64,000 nt of DNA from Cellulosimicrobium marinum (lineage in GTDB: Bacteria; Actinomycetota; Actinomycetes; Actinomycetales; Cellulomonadaceae). Positions 28,165-40,467 of this stretch are shown here, one piece after another. The DNA lies in the NCBI RefSeq assembly GCF_020551945.1, contig NZ_JAJBZH010000006.1, positions 62,001-126,000 on the forward strand, given 5' to 3'. The position numbers were made by a program, and so were the translations under genes. Numbering within the stretch: position 1 is the stretch's first letter; each line of letters starts with the position of its first letter. The notes beneath the pieces are model-generated. The model saw only the letters and a list, made by a program, of their open reading frames with translations. It was not told where the DNA came from and made no database searches.

Positions 28165-30108
28165 ATGGAGGCTCAGCAGAACCCGGCGGCGAGCGTCGCC
28201 GAGGACGTGGTGGACGACGTCGCCCCCGACGCCGTCGACCAGGCGTCCACCCCCGTCGGCAGGACCGTGCGCAGCATCGGGCACGGGTCGACCGTCGCAC
28301 CCGTCGGCGACGCGACCGACGCGTCGCAGGACCCCGCGACGTCGAACGCGCCGCTCCTGCCCGCCGCGCAGGCCGCGGTCTACCGCGACCTGCGCGAGCA
28401 CCGCTACGACTCGACGACCGCCTTCGACTACCTCTTCCCGGAGCTCGCCGCCTCGTTCCCGAACGCCCACCTCGCGGTCGGCAACGGCACGACGGCCACC
28501 GTGGTGGAGCACCTGAAGGCGCTCGGCACCGCGATGGTGAGCCCTCCTCCGGCGCCGCCGGGAGGCGGTCCGGCGGTGCGCAACTCGCACGTCCCGGCCG
28601 TGTACACGTACTGGGGCCAGTTCATCGACCACGACATCACGCTCAACACCAACGGTCCGGACGACGACGCGGGCTCGGGCGGCGACCTGGCGCTCGGGGA
28701 CGTCGACCGGGTGCCCTTCCGGGTGTTCGACCCGAAGGTCGTCGTCCGCAGCCTGCGCAACGCCCGCCATCCCGCTCTCGACCTCGACTCCCTCTACGGC
28801 AGCGGCCCGAAGTTCGAGGACGAGCCCGACCACGGGACGACACGGAGCGAGGCGGCCTTCGTCGAGGGCTCGGCCAAGCTGCGGCTCGGGCGGATCCCCG
28901 TGGAGCCCTTCTCGGTCCCCGGTGGAGGGCCCACGTTCCTGCTCTGCCCACCGGAGCACGACCAGCAGCGCGACCTGCCGCGCGGCGACGACCGAGGACC
29001 CCTGATCCCGGACGGGCGCAACGACGAGAACCTCGTCGTGGCGCAGTTCCACGTGGCGATGATCCGGTTCCACAACGCGGTCGTCGACTGGGTGGCGGAG
29101 CTCGAGCCGTGGGTGCGTGCGTCGGGCGAGCGCGGTGTGTACCGGCGGGCGAACCAGCTGGTCCGGTGGCACTACCAGTGGCTCGTCGTCAACGACTACC
29201 TGCGGACGCTGACCAAGCCCGGTGTGCTCGACGCGGCGCTGCTCGGGGACTCCCCGTTCTTCCGTCCCCGGCACCCCATCGCCATGCCGCTCGAGTTCGC
29301 CGTCGCCGCGTTCCGGTTCGGGCACTCGATGGTGCGCGAGTCCTACGACTTCAACGTCAACTTCACGGCGGGCGGTCCGGCGGGTCTCGCGACGCTCGAG
29401 CAGCTCTTCCGGTTCACGGGCGGCGGCGGCCTGACGCAGGGCGGTCCGCCGAACCCCGTGCTCCCGTCGAACTGGCCGATCGACTGGACGAAGTTCGTGG
29501 ACAAGGGAGACGCCAACCCGTTCCACGCTGCGGAGAAGATCGACACGTTCCTGGCACCGTCGCTCGGCACGATGGTCAAGGAGGGGAAGATCGACCTCGA
29601 GCCGGGGCAGACGCCCACGACCGCGCAGACGGTCGCGAGCGCGCTGCAGAAGCAGCTCGCCCAGCGCAACCTCCTGCGCGGGTACATGCTCGGGCTGCCC
29701 ACGGGCGAGGCGGTGGCGCGGGCCTTCGGCCTCGAGCCCCTGTCGCCGCAGCGGCTCGTGGAGAACGCGCCGCAGGGGGTCGTCGACGCCATGGGGAAGG
29801 TGCGCGAGGTCGGTGGCGGCACCCCGCTGTGGTACTACGTGCTCAAGGAGGCCGAGCTCCAGGGGAACGGCAGCTTCCTCGGGGACGTGGGCAGCCGCAT
29901 CCTGGCGGAGACGTTCGTCCACCTGCTGCGTCAGGACGACCGGTCGTACCTGCGTGCGACGCACCACTGGACGCCCGCGCAGGGCGTCCACTTCGAGGAC
30001 GGCTCGCTCGTCCTCACGCTGCCGGACCTGCTGCGGTTCGCGGGCGTCCTGCCGGACGCGGCCGGCGCGTTCCGCGGCGGCGGGACGGCGGGGCACGACG
30101 GCGCGTAG
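28165..30108 (+). CDS. Animal-type heme peroxidase family protein
   Basis: 647 residues, ATG 28165, with GGAAGG upstream. The peroxidase/cyclooxygenase superfamily is recognised from the distal-side motif TYWGQFIDHDITLNTNG (residues about 150-166, with distal His and calcium-binding Asp) and the proximal side AAFRFGHSMVRESYDFN near residue 390. LDLDSLYGSG is also typical. The enzyme would use hydrogen peroxide to oxidise halides or organic substrates. No signal peptide is seen; the first 60 residues are acidic and Ala-rich. It stands alone between two hairpins, in an interval that is normally ribF-rpsO, and has normal codon use. Confidence 0.85.
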   Translation: MEAQQNPAASVAEDVVDDVAPDAVDQASTPVGRTVRSIGHGSTVAPVGDATDASQDPATSNAPLLPAAQAAVYRDLREHRYDSTTAFDYLFPELAASFPNAHLAVGNGTTATVVEHLKALGTAMVSPPPAPPGGGPAVRNSHVPAVYTYWGQFIDHDITLNTNGPDDDAGSGGDLALGDVDRVPFRVFDPKVVVRSLRNARHPALDLDSLYGSGPKFEDEPDHGTTRSEAAFVEGSAKLRLGRIPVEPFSVPGGGPTFLLCPPEHDQQRDLPRGDDRGPLIPDGRNDENLVVAQFHVAMIRFHNAVVDWVAELEPWVRASGERGVYRRANQLVRWHYQWLVVNDYLRTLTKPGVLDAALLGDSPFFRPRHPIAMPLEFAVAAFRFGHSMVRESYDFNVNFTAGGPAGLATLEQLFRFTGGGGLTQGGPPNPVLPSNWPIDWTKFVDKGDANPFHAAEKIDTFLAPSLGTMVKEGKIDLEPGQTPTTAQTVASALQKQLAQRNLLRGYMLGLPTGEAVARAFGLEPLSPQRLVENAPQGVVDAMGKVREVGGGTPLWYYVLKEAELQGNGSFLGDVGSRILAETFVHLLRQDDRSYLRATHHWTPAQGVHFEDGSLVLTLPDLLRFAGVLPDAAGAFRGGGTAGHDGA

Positions 30109-30147
30109 GCCCGCCGCGAGCTCGCACCGACGCCTCTGGCTCGGCAC

Positions 30148-30167
30148 GGCCCGGCACCGTCCGGGCC
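30148..30167 (+). terminator. Hairpin after the peroxidase gene
   Basis: GGCCCGG (30148-30154) pairs with CCGGGCC (30161-30167) around 6 nt, just before the rpsO promoter. Confidence 0.45.
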
Positions 30168-30180
30168 GGAGGTGTCCACC

Positions 30181-30189
30181 TGGTAAGAT
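30181..30189 (+). promoter_or_regulatory. Extended -10 promoter of rpsO
   Basis: TGGTAAGAT is an extended -10 (TG-N-TAAGAT). Transcription would begin near 30196, giving a leader of about 78 nt. A short stem (TCAGGA/TCCTGA) lies in that leader near 30226-30243. Confidence 0.55.
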
Positions 30190-30273
30190 CGATGCGCCGT
30201 CTGAACGGCCGCGGACCCAGAGAGCTCAGGACGTCCTTCCTGACGCGCCGCGCAACGAACCCGAAGGAGAACC

Positions 30274-30543
30274 GTGCCGCTCGACACTGCCACGAAGCAG
30301 CGCATCATGACCGAGTACGCGACGAGCGAGGGCGACACCGGTTCGCCCGAGGTCCAGATCGCGCTCCTCTCGCAGCGCATCAAGGACCTCACCGAGCACC
30401 TGAAGGAGCACAAGCACGACCACCACAGCCGTCGTGGCCTGCTCCTCCTCGTCGGCCAGCGTCGCCGCCTCCTCGGCTACCTGCAGAAGGTCGACATCAA
30501 CCGCTACCGCAGCCTCATCGAGCGCCTCGGCCTGCGTCGTTGA
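30274..30543 (+). CDS. rpsO: 30S ribosomal protein S15
   Basis: 89 residues, the standard length, from GTG 30274, with AAGGAGAA upstream. S15 binds the central domain of 16S rRNA early in assembly. Family segments are [40 protein letters not shown] and [21 protein letters not shown] strong hairpin follows, then pnp, the usual order. Confidence 0.97.
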   Translation: MPLDTATKQRIMTEYATSEGDTGSPEVQIALLSQRIKDLTEHLKEHKHDHHSRRGLLLLVGQRRRLLGYLQKVDINRYRSLIERLGLRR

Positions 30544-30553
30544 CACACCACCG

Positions 30554-30584
30554 CCAGCCCGGTCCCCTGCGGGGACCGGGCTGG
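30554..30584 (+). terminator. Terminator hairpin after rpsO
   Basis: A perfect 14-bp stem (30554-30567 with 30571-30584) with a 3-nt loop begins 10 bases after the stop and is followed by TCTGGT. Confidence 0.75.
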
Positions 30585-30824
30585 TCTGGTGAGATGTACC
30601 CGTAGAACCACCCACCGCGCCGCCGGCCTCTCGTTCGGTCCTCGGTAGTGGCCCACGGACCCCGAGCCTCCCGCCCCGCGGGACGACCGGGCACCGCCGT
30701 GGACCTCGATCGAAGACCGCCGAGCGTCGAGCGCGACCGGAGCCCTGCGCGCCTCGCGCGCGGGCACGGACCGGAAGCCTCGACAGGGCTGCCCGGGCGG
30801 CGCTTCGAGAAAGGGAGGGCACCC

Positions 30825-33053
<2,229 letters not shown>

Positions 33054-33054
33054 C

Positions 33055-34386
33055 GTGCCGTGGGACCTTCCGCTCGTCCCGGCCGGTGAGGCCGGGGCGG
33101 AGCTGAGCGCCGGGCAGGACGGTGCGACGATCCGTCGCAGCGTCCTGCCCGGCGGGGTCCGCGTGCTCACCGAGTCGATGCCGGGCCTGCGCTCGGCGAC
33201 GATGGGCGCGTGGGTCGGGGTCGGCTCGCGCGACGAGACCGACGGGCACTTCGGCTCCACGCACTTCCTCGAGCACCTGCTGTTCAAGGGCACGTCGCGC
33301 CGCACGGCGATGGACATCGCCGAGGCGTTCGACGCCGTCGGCGGCGAGGCCAACGCCGCGACCGGCAAGGAGCACACGTGCTACTACGCACGCGTGCTGG
33401 ACACCGACCTGCCGATGGCGGTCGACGTCATCGCGGACATGGTCACGTCGGCGCGCCTCGACCCGGACGAGCTCGAGACCGAGCGCGGCGTGATCCTCGA
33501 AGAGCTCGCGATGAACGACGACGACCCGTCGGACGTCGTCCACGAGGAGTTCGCGGCGGCGGTGCTCGGCGGCCACGCGCTCGGCCGTCCGATCGGCGGC
33601 ACGCCGGACACCATCACCGCGGTGCCGCGCGACGCCGTGTGGGAGCACTACCGCTGGCACTACCGTCCCGAGACCCTCGTGGTCGCGGCCGCGGGCGGCG
33701 TCGACCACGACGTGCTCGTCGAGCAGGTGGGGCGGGCGCTGTCCGACGGCGGGTGGTCGCTCGACGCGGCCGCCGCACCGCGCGCCCGGCGCGACCCGGC
33801 CGACCCGGCGCTCGCCGGGGTCGGTGCCGAGGGCGTCGAGCTGACGATCCGGCGCTCCGTGGAGCAGGCGAACGTCGTCATCGGGGGGACGGGCCTGGCC
33901 GCGACGGACGAGCGCCGTTTCGTGCTGTCGGTGCTCAGCGCCGCCCTCGGGGGCGGGATGAGCTCGCGGCTGTTCCAGGAGATCCGGGAGAAGCGCGGGC
34001 TCGCGTACTCGACGTACTCCTTCGCCTCCGGGCACGGAGGCATCGGCACGTTCGGCCTCTACGCGGGCTGCGCTCCGGGGAAGGTCGACGAGGTCACCGC
34101 GCTGCTGCACGGCGAGCTCGACCGGCTCGCCGCCGACGGGCTCACGCAGGCCGAACTGGACCGCAGCACCGGGCAGCTCGCGGGCGGGCTCGTCCTCGGG
34201 CTCGAGGACTCGGGCTCGCGCATGAGCCGCCTCGGCAAGTCGGAGCTCGTCTACGGGGAGCTGCTGAGCCTCGAGGAGTCGCTCGACGCGATCCGGTCGG
34301 TCACGCTCGACCAGGTCCGCGACCTCGCGGGCGAGCTCGCCTCCCGGCCCCGGTCCGTCGTGCGGGTCGGCCCGTTCGGCGACTGA
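33055..34386 (+). CDS. M16-family zinc metallopeptidase (processing-peptidase type)
   Basis: 443 residues from GTG 33055, one base after pnp. The inverted zinc motif HxxEH is STHFLEHLLFKGTSRR near residue 75, with the distal Glu in ETERGVILEELAMNDDDPSD. The C-terminal half has the non-catalytic M16 fold with the R/Y pair in EIREKRGLAYSTYSF. Members degrade small peptides or process precursors. The gene is constantly found after pnp in actinobacteria, but the substrate is unknown. Confidence 0.92.
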   Translation: MPWDLPLVPAGEAGAELSAGQDGATIRRSVLPGGVRVLTESMPGLRSATMGAWVGVGSRDETDGHFGSTHFLEHLLFKGTSRRTAMDIAEAFDAVGGEANAATGKEHTCYYARVLDTDLPMAVDVIADMVTSARLDPDELETERGVILEELAMNDDDPSDVVHEEFAAAVLGGHALGRPIGGTPDTITAVPRDAVWEHYRWHYRPETLVVAAAGGVDHDVLVEQVGRALSDGGWSLDAAAAPRARRDPADPALAGVGAEGVELTIRRSVEQANVVIGGTGLAATDERRFVLSVLSAALGGGMSSRLFQEIREKRGLAYSTYSFASGHGGIGTFGLYAGCAPGKVDEVTALLHGELDRLAADGLTQAELDRSTGQLAGGLVLGLEDSGSRMSRLGKSELVYGELLSLEESLDAIRSVTLDQVRDLAGELASRPRSVVRVGPFGD

Positions 34387-34421
34387 GCCGCGCTCGCGAC
34401 GGGCGGTGGGCCGGTGACGGA

Positions 34422-35725
<1,304 letters not shown>

Positions 35726-35738
35726 CCGCGTCCCGACC

Positions 35739-36197
35739 TCACAGGCTCGTCCAGCAGTACAGGCGCTCGCCGGTGTCGTCCGCCCGCACGCACAGCGAGG
35801 CGAGGGCGTGGAGCGTCGCCGCCAGGGCGCCGGGCTCGGCGCCCTCGACCTCCTCGGCGCCGGCCCACCGGCGCGCGACCCGGTCGAGCAGGCCGGGGGC
35901 GGCACCCGCGAGGGCGGACACCAGCTCCTCGGACACGCTGACCACCCACGGGCCCTCGTCGCCGACGCTCGCGACGAGCGTGCCGTGGCGCGGGTGGCGC
36001 ACCACCTCCGCGTACGGGCGGTCGGTGAGCAGCGCGGTGAGCGTGCCGAGGGCGACGAACGGGTCGATGGACGCGACGCGGACGCTCACGAAGGGCCGTC
36101 GGACGGCGACCGGGTCGACCGCTTCCGGGCCGCCGACCGCGACGGTCGCCGCCCGCTCGTCGTCCGCGGCGGCGAAGTAGTCGGTGACGAGGCTCAT
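35739..36197 (-). CDS. Hypothetical protein, 152 residues
   Basis: ATG 36197; it ends 13 bases from the convergent TPR gene. The sequence is mixed alpha/beta without membrane segments or a signal peptide. It begins MSLVTDYFAAADDERAATVA and ends LYCWTSL. RPFVSVRVASIDPFVALGTL and RHGTLVASVGDEGPWVVSVS may form strands. It resembles small cytoplasmic proteins annotated as hypothetical in Gram-positives, but I recognise no family. A CAGGAT hexamer lies 8 nt before the start. Confidence 0.7.
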   Translation of the reverse strand: MSLVTDYFAAADDERAATVAVGGPEAVDPVAVRRPFVSVRVASIDPFVALGTLTALLTDRPYAEVVRHPRHGTLVASVGDEGPWVVSVSEELVSALAGAAPGLLDRVARRWAGAEEVEGAEPGALAATLHALASLCVRADDTGERLYCWTSL

Positions 36198-36278
36198 GAC
36201 CGTCGATCCTGGCAGCCGCGCGCGGCCCGTGGGTCACGGCGGTGTCACCGTCGTGTGACGGCCCGGGGTCGGGTCGTG

Positions 36279-36788
36279 TCAGAGCTGGGCGACCCACCGG
36301 TGCTCGGCGACGTCGCGCACGCCCGTCGCGAGCGTGCGGGTCCGTCCGTCGGGCCCGAGCCCGGCCCCGGCGAGGAAGCTCTCGCGGGCCGCGTCGCCGT
36401 CGAGCACCCAGGTGACGACCTCCTCGGCGCCGTCGCGGCGCAGCCGGTCCACGGCGGCCGAGAGCAGCCGCGACCCGTGCCCGCCGCGCTGGTGCCGCGG
36501 CTCCACCTCGAGCGCGAGGAGCTGTCCCGGCCCGACCGCGGCGAACCCGACGACGTCGGCCCCCGCGCACGCGACGAGCACCCCGAAGCCGGGGCCCGGG
36601 GGCGCGGAGATCGCGGCGGCCCACTGCTCGCGCATGCGGACCGTGTCGAGGGCCTCGATGACGTCGTCGCCCAGCACCTCACCGTGGTCGGCGCGCCACG
36701 CGCGGACCTGGATCGCGGTCATGGCGACGTCGTCGCCGACGATCGCGGGGCGCACGGACACGTCGGCGGTCTCGCGGAAGAGGCTCAC
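36279..36788 (-). CDS. GNAT-family N-acetyltransferase
   Basis: 169 residues from GTG 36788. The acetyl-CoA-binding motif is LLALEVEPRHQRGGHGSRLL near residue 90, followed by the helix SAAVDRLRRDGAEEVVTWVL. VRPAIVGDDVAMTAIQVRAW at the N-terminus is typical of small-molecule or protein acetyltransferases. No acceptor can be named. The gene is alone between a hypothetical gene and azlD on the same strand and has its own candidate -10. Confidence 0.85.
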   Translation of the reverse strand: MSLFRETADVSVRPAIVGDDVAMTAIQVRAWRADHGEVLGDDVIEALDTVRMREQWAAAISAPPGPGFGVLVACAGADVVGFAAVGPGQLLALEVEPRHQRGGHGSRLLSAAVDRLRRDGAEEVVTWVLDGDAARESFLAGAGLGPDGRTRTLATGVRDVAEHRWVAQL

Positions 36789-36794
36789 GGCACC

Positions 36795-36800
36795 ACCCTA
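36795..36800 (-). promoter_or_regulatory. Candidate -10 for the leaderless GNAT gene
   Basis: On the reverse strand TAGGGT ends 6 nt before the GTG at 36788. Confidence 0.55.
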
Positions 36801-36840
36801 AGCGCGGCGCGGCGCCCGACGGACGCCGTGCGGACCCGGG

Positions 36841-37161
36841 TCAGCCCCAGCCGAGCGCGCGCAGCCCGGCCGCGGTCGCCGCGGCGAGGACCACCACCAC
36901 GACGAACGGGGCACGCAGGGCGAGCGCCACCGCCGCCACCCCGAGCGCCGGCAGGCGCGCGTCGACGACGAGCGCCTGCCCGGCACCGATCGTCTGCACG
37001 GCGACGAGCGCGCCCAGCAGCGCGGCCGTGACGAGCGCGGCCGTCCGGGCCACGCGCTCGTCGGCCAGCCAGTGCTCGGGCACGAGGTGGCCGGCGAGCT
37101 TGAGCGCGAAGCACAGCGTCGACGCCGCGAGGACCACAACCCAGACCGTGGCGGGCGACAT
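36841..37161 (-). CDS. azlD: AzlD-family branched-chain amino acid transport protein
   Basis: 106 residues, ATG 37161, which shares one base with the azlC stop (TGATG). Four hydrophobic segments fill the protein (WVVVLAASTLCFALKLAGHL, then three Ala/Val-rich helices). AzlD is the small partner of AzlC. Together such pairs export branched-chain amino acids or analogues, as BrnE/BrnF does in corynebacteria. The link to AzlC and the length are strong evidence. Confidence 0.85.
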   Translation of the reverse strand: MSPATVWVVVLAASTLCFALKLAGHLVPEHWLADERVARTAALVTAALLGALVAVQTIGAGQALVVDARLPALGVAAVALALRAPFVVVVVLAAATAAGLRALGWG

Positions 37162-37910
37162 CACGCCGCCTCCTTCCGCCGCGGGCCCGTGCCGACCTGG
37201 CCGAGGACGACGGCGGTCGCGGCGGCCGCGAGCACCGGGACGCCCGGCGGGGCGAGAGGCACCAGCAGGACGGCGACGGCGACCGCGGCCGCGACGACGA
37301 GCTGCACGGCGCGCGTCGCGAGGCGCGGCCACAGGAGCGCGAGGAACGCCGCGCCCGCAGCGGCGTCCAGCCCCCAGGTGCGCGGGTCGCCCAGCGCGTC
37401 GCCCGCGAGCGCCCCGACGAGGGTCATGAGGTTCCACAGCACGAAGATCCCGACGCCGGTCAGCCAGAAGCCGGCGCGGGCGGCGCGGCGCGAGCGCTGG
37501 GCGGTCGCGACGGCGGCCGACTCGTCGATCGTCACCTGCGCGGCGAGGACCTTCTGCCAGGCGCGCAGCGCGAGGAGGGGGCCGAGCTGGGCGCCGTACA
37601 GGCTGTTGCGCACGCCGAGGAGACCGGCGGTGGTGACGGCGGCGGCCGCGGTGCCGCCCGCGCCGACCACGCCGACGAGGGCGAACTGCGAGCCGCCGGA
37701 GAACATGAGGAGGCTGAGCGCCGCCGTCTGCGCGACGTCGAGCCCGGCGACGACGGACAGCGCGCCGAAGGACACGCCGTAGAGCCCGGTCGCGACGGAG
37801 ACGGAGACGGCCTGGCGCGCGGCGGCGCGGACCTCGTCGTCGACGGCGTGCTCGGCGGCGGCCGCGACCTCGTCCGGGGTGCCGTCGGCCGCGTCGGGGC
37901 GCGGGGTCAC
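37161..37910 (-). CDS. azlC: AzlC-family branched-chain amino acid permease
   Basis: 249 residues from GTG 37910, overlapping the aldehyde dehydrogenase stop as GTGA. The family segments SVATGLYGVSFGALSVVAGL, LSLLMFSGGSQFALVGVVGA and NSLYGAQLGPLL are clear. Seven or eight membrane helices are expected. It should form a two-subunit exporter with AzlD. Being the second gene of a three-gene coupled operon led by an aldehyde dehydrogenase is unusual. Confidence 0.88.
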   Translation of the reverse strand: MTPRPDAADGTPDEVAAAAEHAVDDEVRAAARQAVSVSVATGLYGVSFGALSVVAGLDVAQTAALSLLMFSGGSQFALVGVVGAGGTAAAAVTTAGLLGVRNSLYGAQLGPLLALRAWQKVLAAQVTIDESAAVATAQRSRRAARAGFWLTGVGIFVLWNLMTLVGALAGDALGDPRTWGLDAAAGAAFLALLWPRLATRAVQLVVAAAVAVAVLLVPLAPPGVPVLAAAATAVVLGQVGTGPRRKEAA

Positions 37911-39391
37911 AGCGCGACGTAGACGGTCTCGAGGTACTCCTCGAGCCCGGCCTCGCCGCCCTCGCGGCCGAGGCCCGACTGCTTGACGCCGCCGAACGGC
38001 GCGCTCGCGTCGGACACCATGCCGCGGTTGATCCCGATCATCCCGGCCTCGACCTCCTCCGCGACCCGCACGGCCCGGTCGAGGGAGGTGGTGTACGCGT
38101 AGGCGGCGAGGCCGTACTCGGTGGCGTTGGCGAGCTCGATCGCCTCGTCGTCGTCGCCGAACGCGACCACGGGCGCGACGGGACCGAAGATCTCCTCGGT
38201 GACGACCCGCGCGTCGGGGTCGACGCCCGACAGGACCGTGGGGGCGTAGAAGTGCCCGACGTCGCGGGGGCGCTCGGCACCGGTGAGGACCTGCGCCCCG
38301 CCGTCGACCGCGGCGTCGACGAGCTCCGCGACGGCGTCGACGGCCTTCGCCTCGACGAGCGGGCCCACCTGCACCCCGTCCTCGAACCCGGGGCCGACGC
38401 GCAGGTCCGCGAACGCGGCGGCGAGGCGCCGCGCGAACTCGCGGGCGACGGAGTCGTGCACGAGGAAGCGGTTCGCGGCGACGCAGCTCTGGCCGGCGTT
38501 GCGCAGCTTGGCGACGACCGCTCCCTCGACGGCGGCGTCGAGGTCCGCGTCGGCGAACACGACGAACGGCGCGTTGCCGCCGAGCTCCATGGACGTGCGC
38601 AGGACCTGCTGCGCGGCGCCCTCCAGCAACGTGCGGCCGACCGCGGTCGACCCGGTGAACGACAGCTTGCGCAGCCGGGGGTCGGCGAGGAGAGGCGCGC
38701 TGATCCCCGCGGCGTCCGACGACGGGACCACGTTGATCACCCCGGTCGGCAGGTCGCGGTCGGCGAGCTCGGACCGGACGACCTCGGCCACGAGCGCCGT
38801 CGTGAGCGGGGTAAGCCGCGCGGGCTTGACCACCACCGGGCAGCCCGCCGCCAGCGCGGGCCCGATCTTGCGGGTCGCCATCGCGATGGGGAAGTTCCAC
38901 GGCGTGACGAGCAGCGCGGGCCCCACGGGACGACGGTGCACGAGCTGCCGGTTGCCGCCCGCCGGGGCGGTCCGCACGAGCCCGTCGGCGCGCACCGCCT
39001 GCTCGGCGTACCAGCGCAGGAAGTCGGCGCCGTACAGCACCTCGGCGCGCGCCTCCGCGAGCGGCTTGCCGCACTCGGCGGTGATGAGCGCGGCGACGTC
39101 GTCCGCCCGGGCGACGACCCGCTCGTAGACGGCCCGCAGCACCTCGCCGCGCTCGCGCGGCGGGGTGGTGCGCCACGCGGGAGCGGCGCGGTGCGCCGCG
39201 TCGAGGGCGCGCAGCGCGTCCTGCCCGGTGGCGTCGGCGACGTCGAACAGCGACTCCTCGGTCGCCGGGTCCTCGACCTCGAACGTCCTTCCGCCCTCCG
39301 CCGGCCCCCAGTGCCCGTCCACGAGCAGGCCCGTCGGCACGTGGGCGACGAGGGCGGGGGACAGCGCGGACGTGGCGGCGGGGCGGGACAT
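37907..39391 (-). CDS. NAD(P)-dependent succinate-semialdehyde dehydrogenase-like aldehyde dehydrogenase
   Basis: 494 residues, ATG 39391. The general-base Glu lies in TSMELGGNAPFVVFADADLD and the catalytic Cys in NAGQSCVAANRFLV; cofactor-binding segments VTPWNFPIAMATRKIGPALA and FTGSTAVGRTLL are present. The C-terminal APFGGVKQSGLGREGGEAGL is typical of the GabD group. It probably oxidises succinate semialdehyde or a similar short semialdehyde. Its stop overlaps azlC, so a substrate tied to amino acid catabolism is possible. A -10-like GATACT lies 6 nt upstream. Confidence 0.88.
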   Translation of the reverse strand: MSRPAATSALSPALVAHVPTGLLVDGHWGPAEGGRTFEVEDPATEESLFDVADATGQDALRALDAAHRAAPAWRTTPPRERGEVLRAVYERVVARADDVAALITAECGKPLAEARAEVLYGADFLRWYAEQAVRADGLVRTAPAGGNRQLVHRRPVGPALLVTPWNFPIAMATRKIGPALAAGCPVVVKPARLTPLTTALVAEVVRSELADRDLPTGVINVVPSSDAAGISAPLLADPRLRKLSFTGSTAVGRTLLEGAAQQVLRTSMELGGNAPFVVFADADLDAAVEGAVVAKLRNAGQSCVAANRFLVHDSVAREFARRLAAAFADLRVGPGFEDGVQVGPLVEAKAVDAVAELVDAAVDGGAQVLTGAERPRDVGHFYAPTVLSGVDPDARVVTEEIFGPVAPVVAFGDDDEAIELANATEYGLAAYAYTTSLDRAVRVAEEVEAGMIGINRGMVSDASAPFGGVKQSGLGREGGEAGLEEYLETVYVAL

Positions 39392-39397
39392 GCTCCG

Positions 39398-39403
39398 AGT
39401 ATC
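39398..39403 (-). promoter_or_regulatory. Candidate -10 for the leaderless aldehyde dehydrogenase operon
   Basis: On the reverse strand GATACT ends 6 nt before the ATG at 39391. Confidence 0.5.
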
Positions 39404-39482
39404 GCCCCGGACCGTTCACGGACGCACCCGCGCGGGCGCCCGTCCGGGCGGACGCGGGAGGTCCCGGCCGTGGCGGGCACGG

Positions 39483-39488
39483 TAGTTT
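39483..39488 (+). promoter_or_regulatory. Candidate -10 for leaderless dapA
   Basis: TAGTTT ends 6 nt before ATG 39495 and supports that start over the in-frame GTG at 39489, which directly abuts the hexamer. Confidence 0.55.
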
Positions 39489-39494
39489 GTGCTC

Positions 39495-40418
39495 ATGACG
39501 CTTCCCCCGACGCCGCGCCGCCCGTTCGGCGCCGTCCTCACCGCGATGGTGACGCCGATGACGCCGGACGGCGTCGTGGACCTCGAGGCGGCGGCGCGCC
39601 TCGCGACGCGCCTGGTCGACGACGGCAACGACGGCCTCGTGCTCAGCGGCACCACGGGGGAGTCCCCGACCACCCACGCACCCGAGAAGGCCGACCTCGT
39701 GCGCGCCGTCGTCGAGGCCGTCGGCGACCGGGCCGCCGTCGTCGCCGGGGCGTGCTCGAACGACACGGACCACGCGATCCGCATGGCCGAGCAGGCCGCG
39801 GAGGTCGGGGCCGACGGACTGCTCGTCGTCTCCCCGTACTACTCGCGCCCGAACCAGGAAGGTCTGTACCGCCACTTCGCGGCGATCGCCGACTCGACCG
39901 ACCTGCCCGTCATGCTCTACGACATCCCCGGGCGCGCCGGCGTGCGCCTGACCGCCGAGACGTACGAGCGCGTCGCCGCGCACCCGCTCATCGTCGCCAC
40001 GAAGGACGCCACGGGCGACGTCTACGGCGCCGCCAAGCTCGCCGCCTCGACCGGGATCGCGTTCTACAGCGGCGACGACGGGCTCCTGCTCCCGTTCCTC
40101 GCGCACGGCGCCGCCGGGATCGTGTCCGTGTCCGCGCACGTCGTCGCCGGCCGGTTCGCCGAGGTGGTGCGCCGCTTCGACGCCGGCGACCACGCCGGGG
40201 CGCTCGAGACGTTCCTCACCACGACGCCCGTGATCGACGCGATCAACGGCGCCGGTTTCCAGGCCGTCATGGCCAAGGCCGCCGTCGAGCTCCTGGGCGT
40301 CACCGACAACCGGCACCTGCGCCTGCCCAACGTCGCCGCGACCGAGGAGGACGTCGCGCTCCTGCGTGCCGCGCTCGCGGCCGCCGACCTGCTCCCCGAG
40401 GGAGCCGCCGCGCACTGA
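39495..40418 (+). CDS. dapA: 4-hydroxy-tetrahydrodipicolinate synthase
   Basis: 307 residues, ATG 39495. The enzyme condenses pyruvate and aspartate semialdehyde, the first step of the lysine/diaminopimelate branch. FGAVLTAMVTPMTPDG opens the barrel. GLVLSGTTGESPTTHAPEK holds the Thr pair of the proton relay, VVSPYYSRPNQEGLYRHF the catalytic Tyr, and LIVATKDATGD the Schiff-base Lys. It lies 50 bases before the RNase J gene, a typical actinobacterial order. Confidence 0.96.
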   Translation: MTLPPTPRRPFGAVLTAMVTPMTPDGVVDLEAAARLATRLVDDGNDGLVLSGTTGESPTTHAPEKADLVRAVVEAVGDRAAVVAGACSNDTDHAIRMAEQAAEVGADGLLVVSPYYSRPNQEGLYRHFAAIADSTDLPVMLYDIPGRAGVRLTAETYERVAAHPLIVATKDATGDVYGAAKLAASTGIAFYSGDDGLLLPFLAHGAAGIVSVSAHVVAGRFAEVVRRFDAGDHAGALETFLTTTPVIDAINGAGFQAVMAKAAVELLGVTDNRHLRLPNVAATEEDVALLRAALAAADLLPEGAAAH

Positions 40419-40467
40419 CGCGGACCCCAGACACCGTCCCACCGGCTCAGCCACGACAGGAGGCCCC

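Noticed and set aside
30192-30330. Upstream ATG in the rpsO leader as a leader peptide
   Set aside because: The ATG lies only 2 nt after the -10, so it would precede the transcription start.
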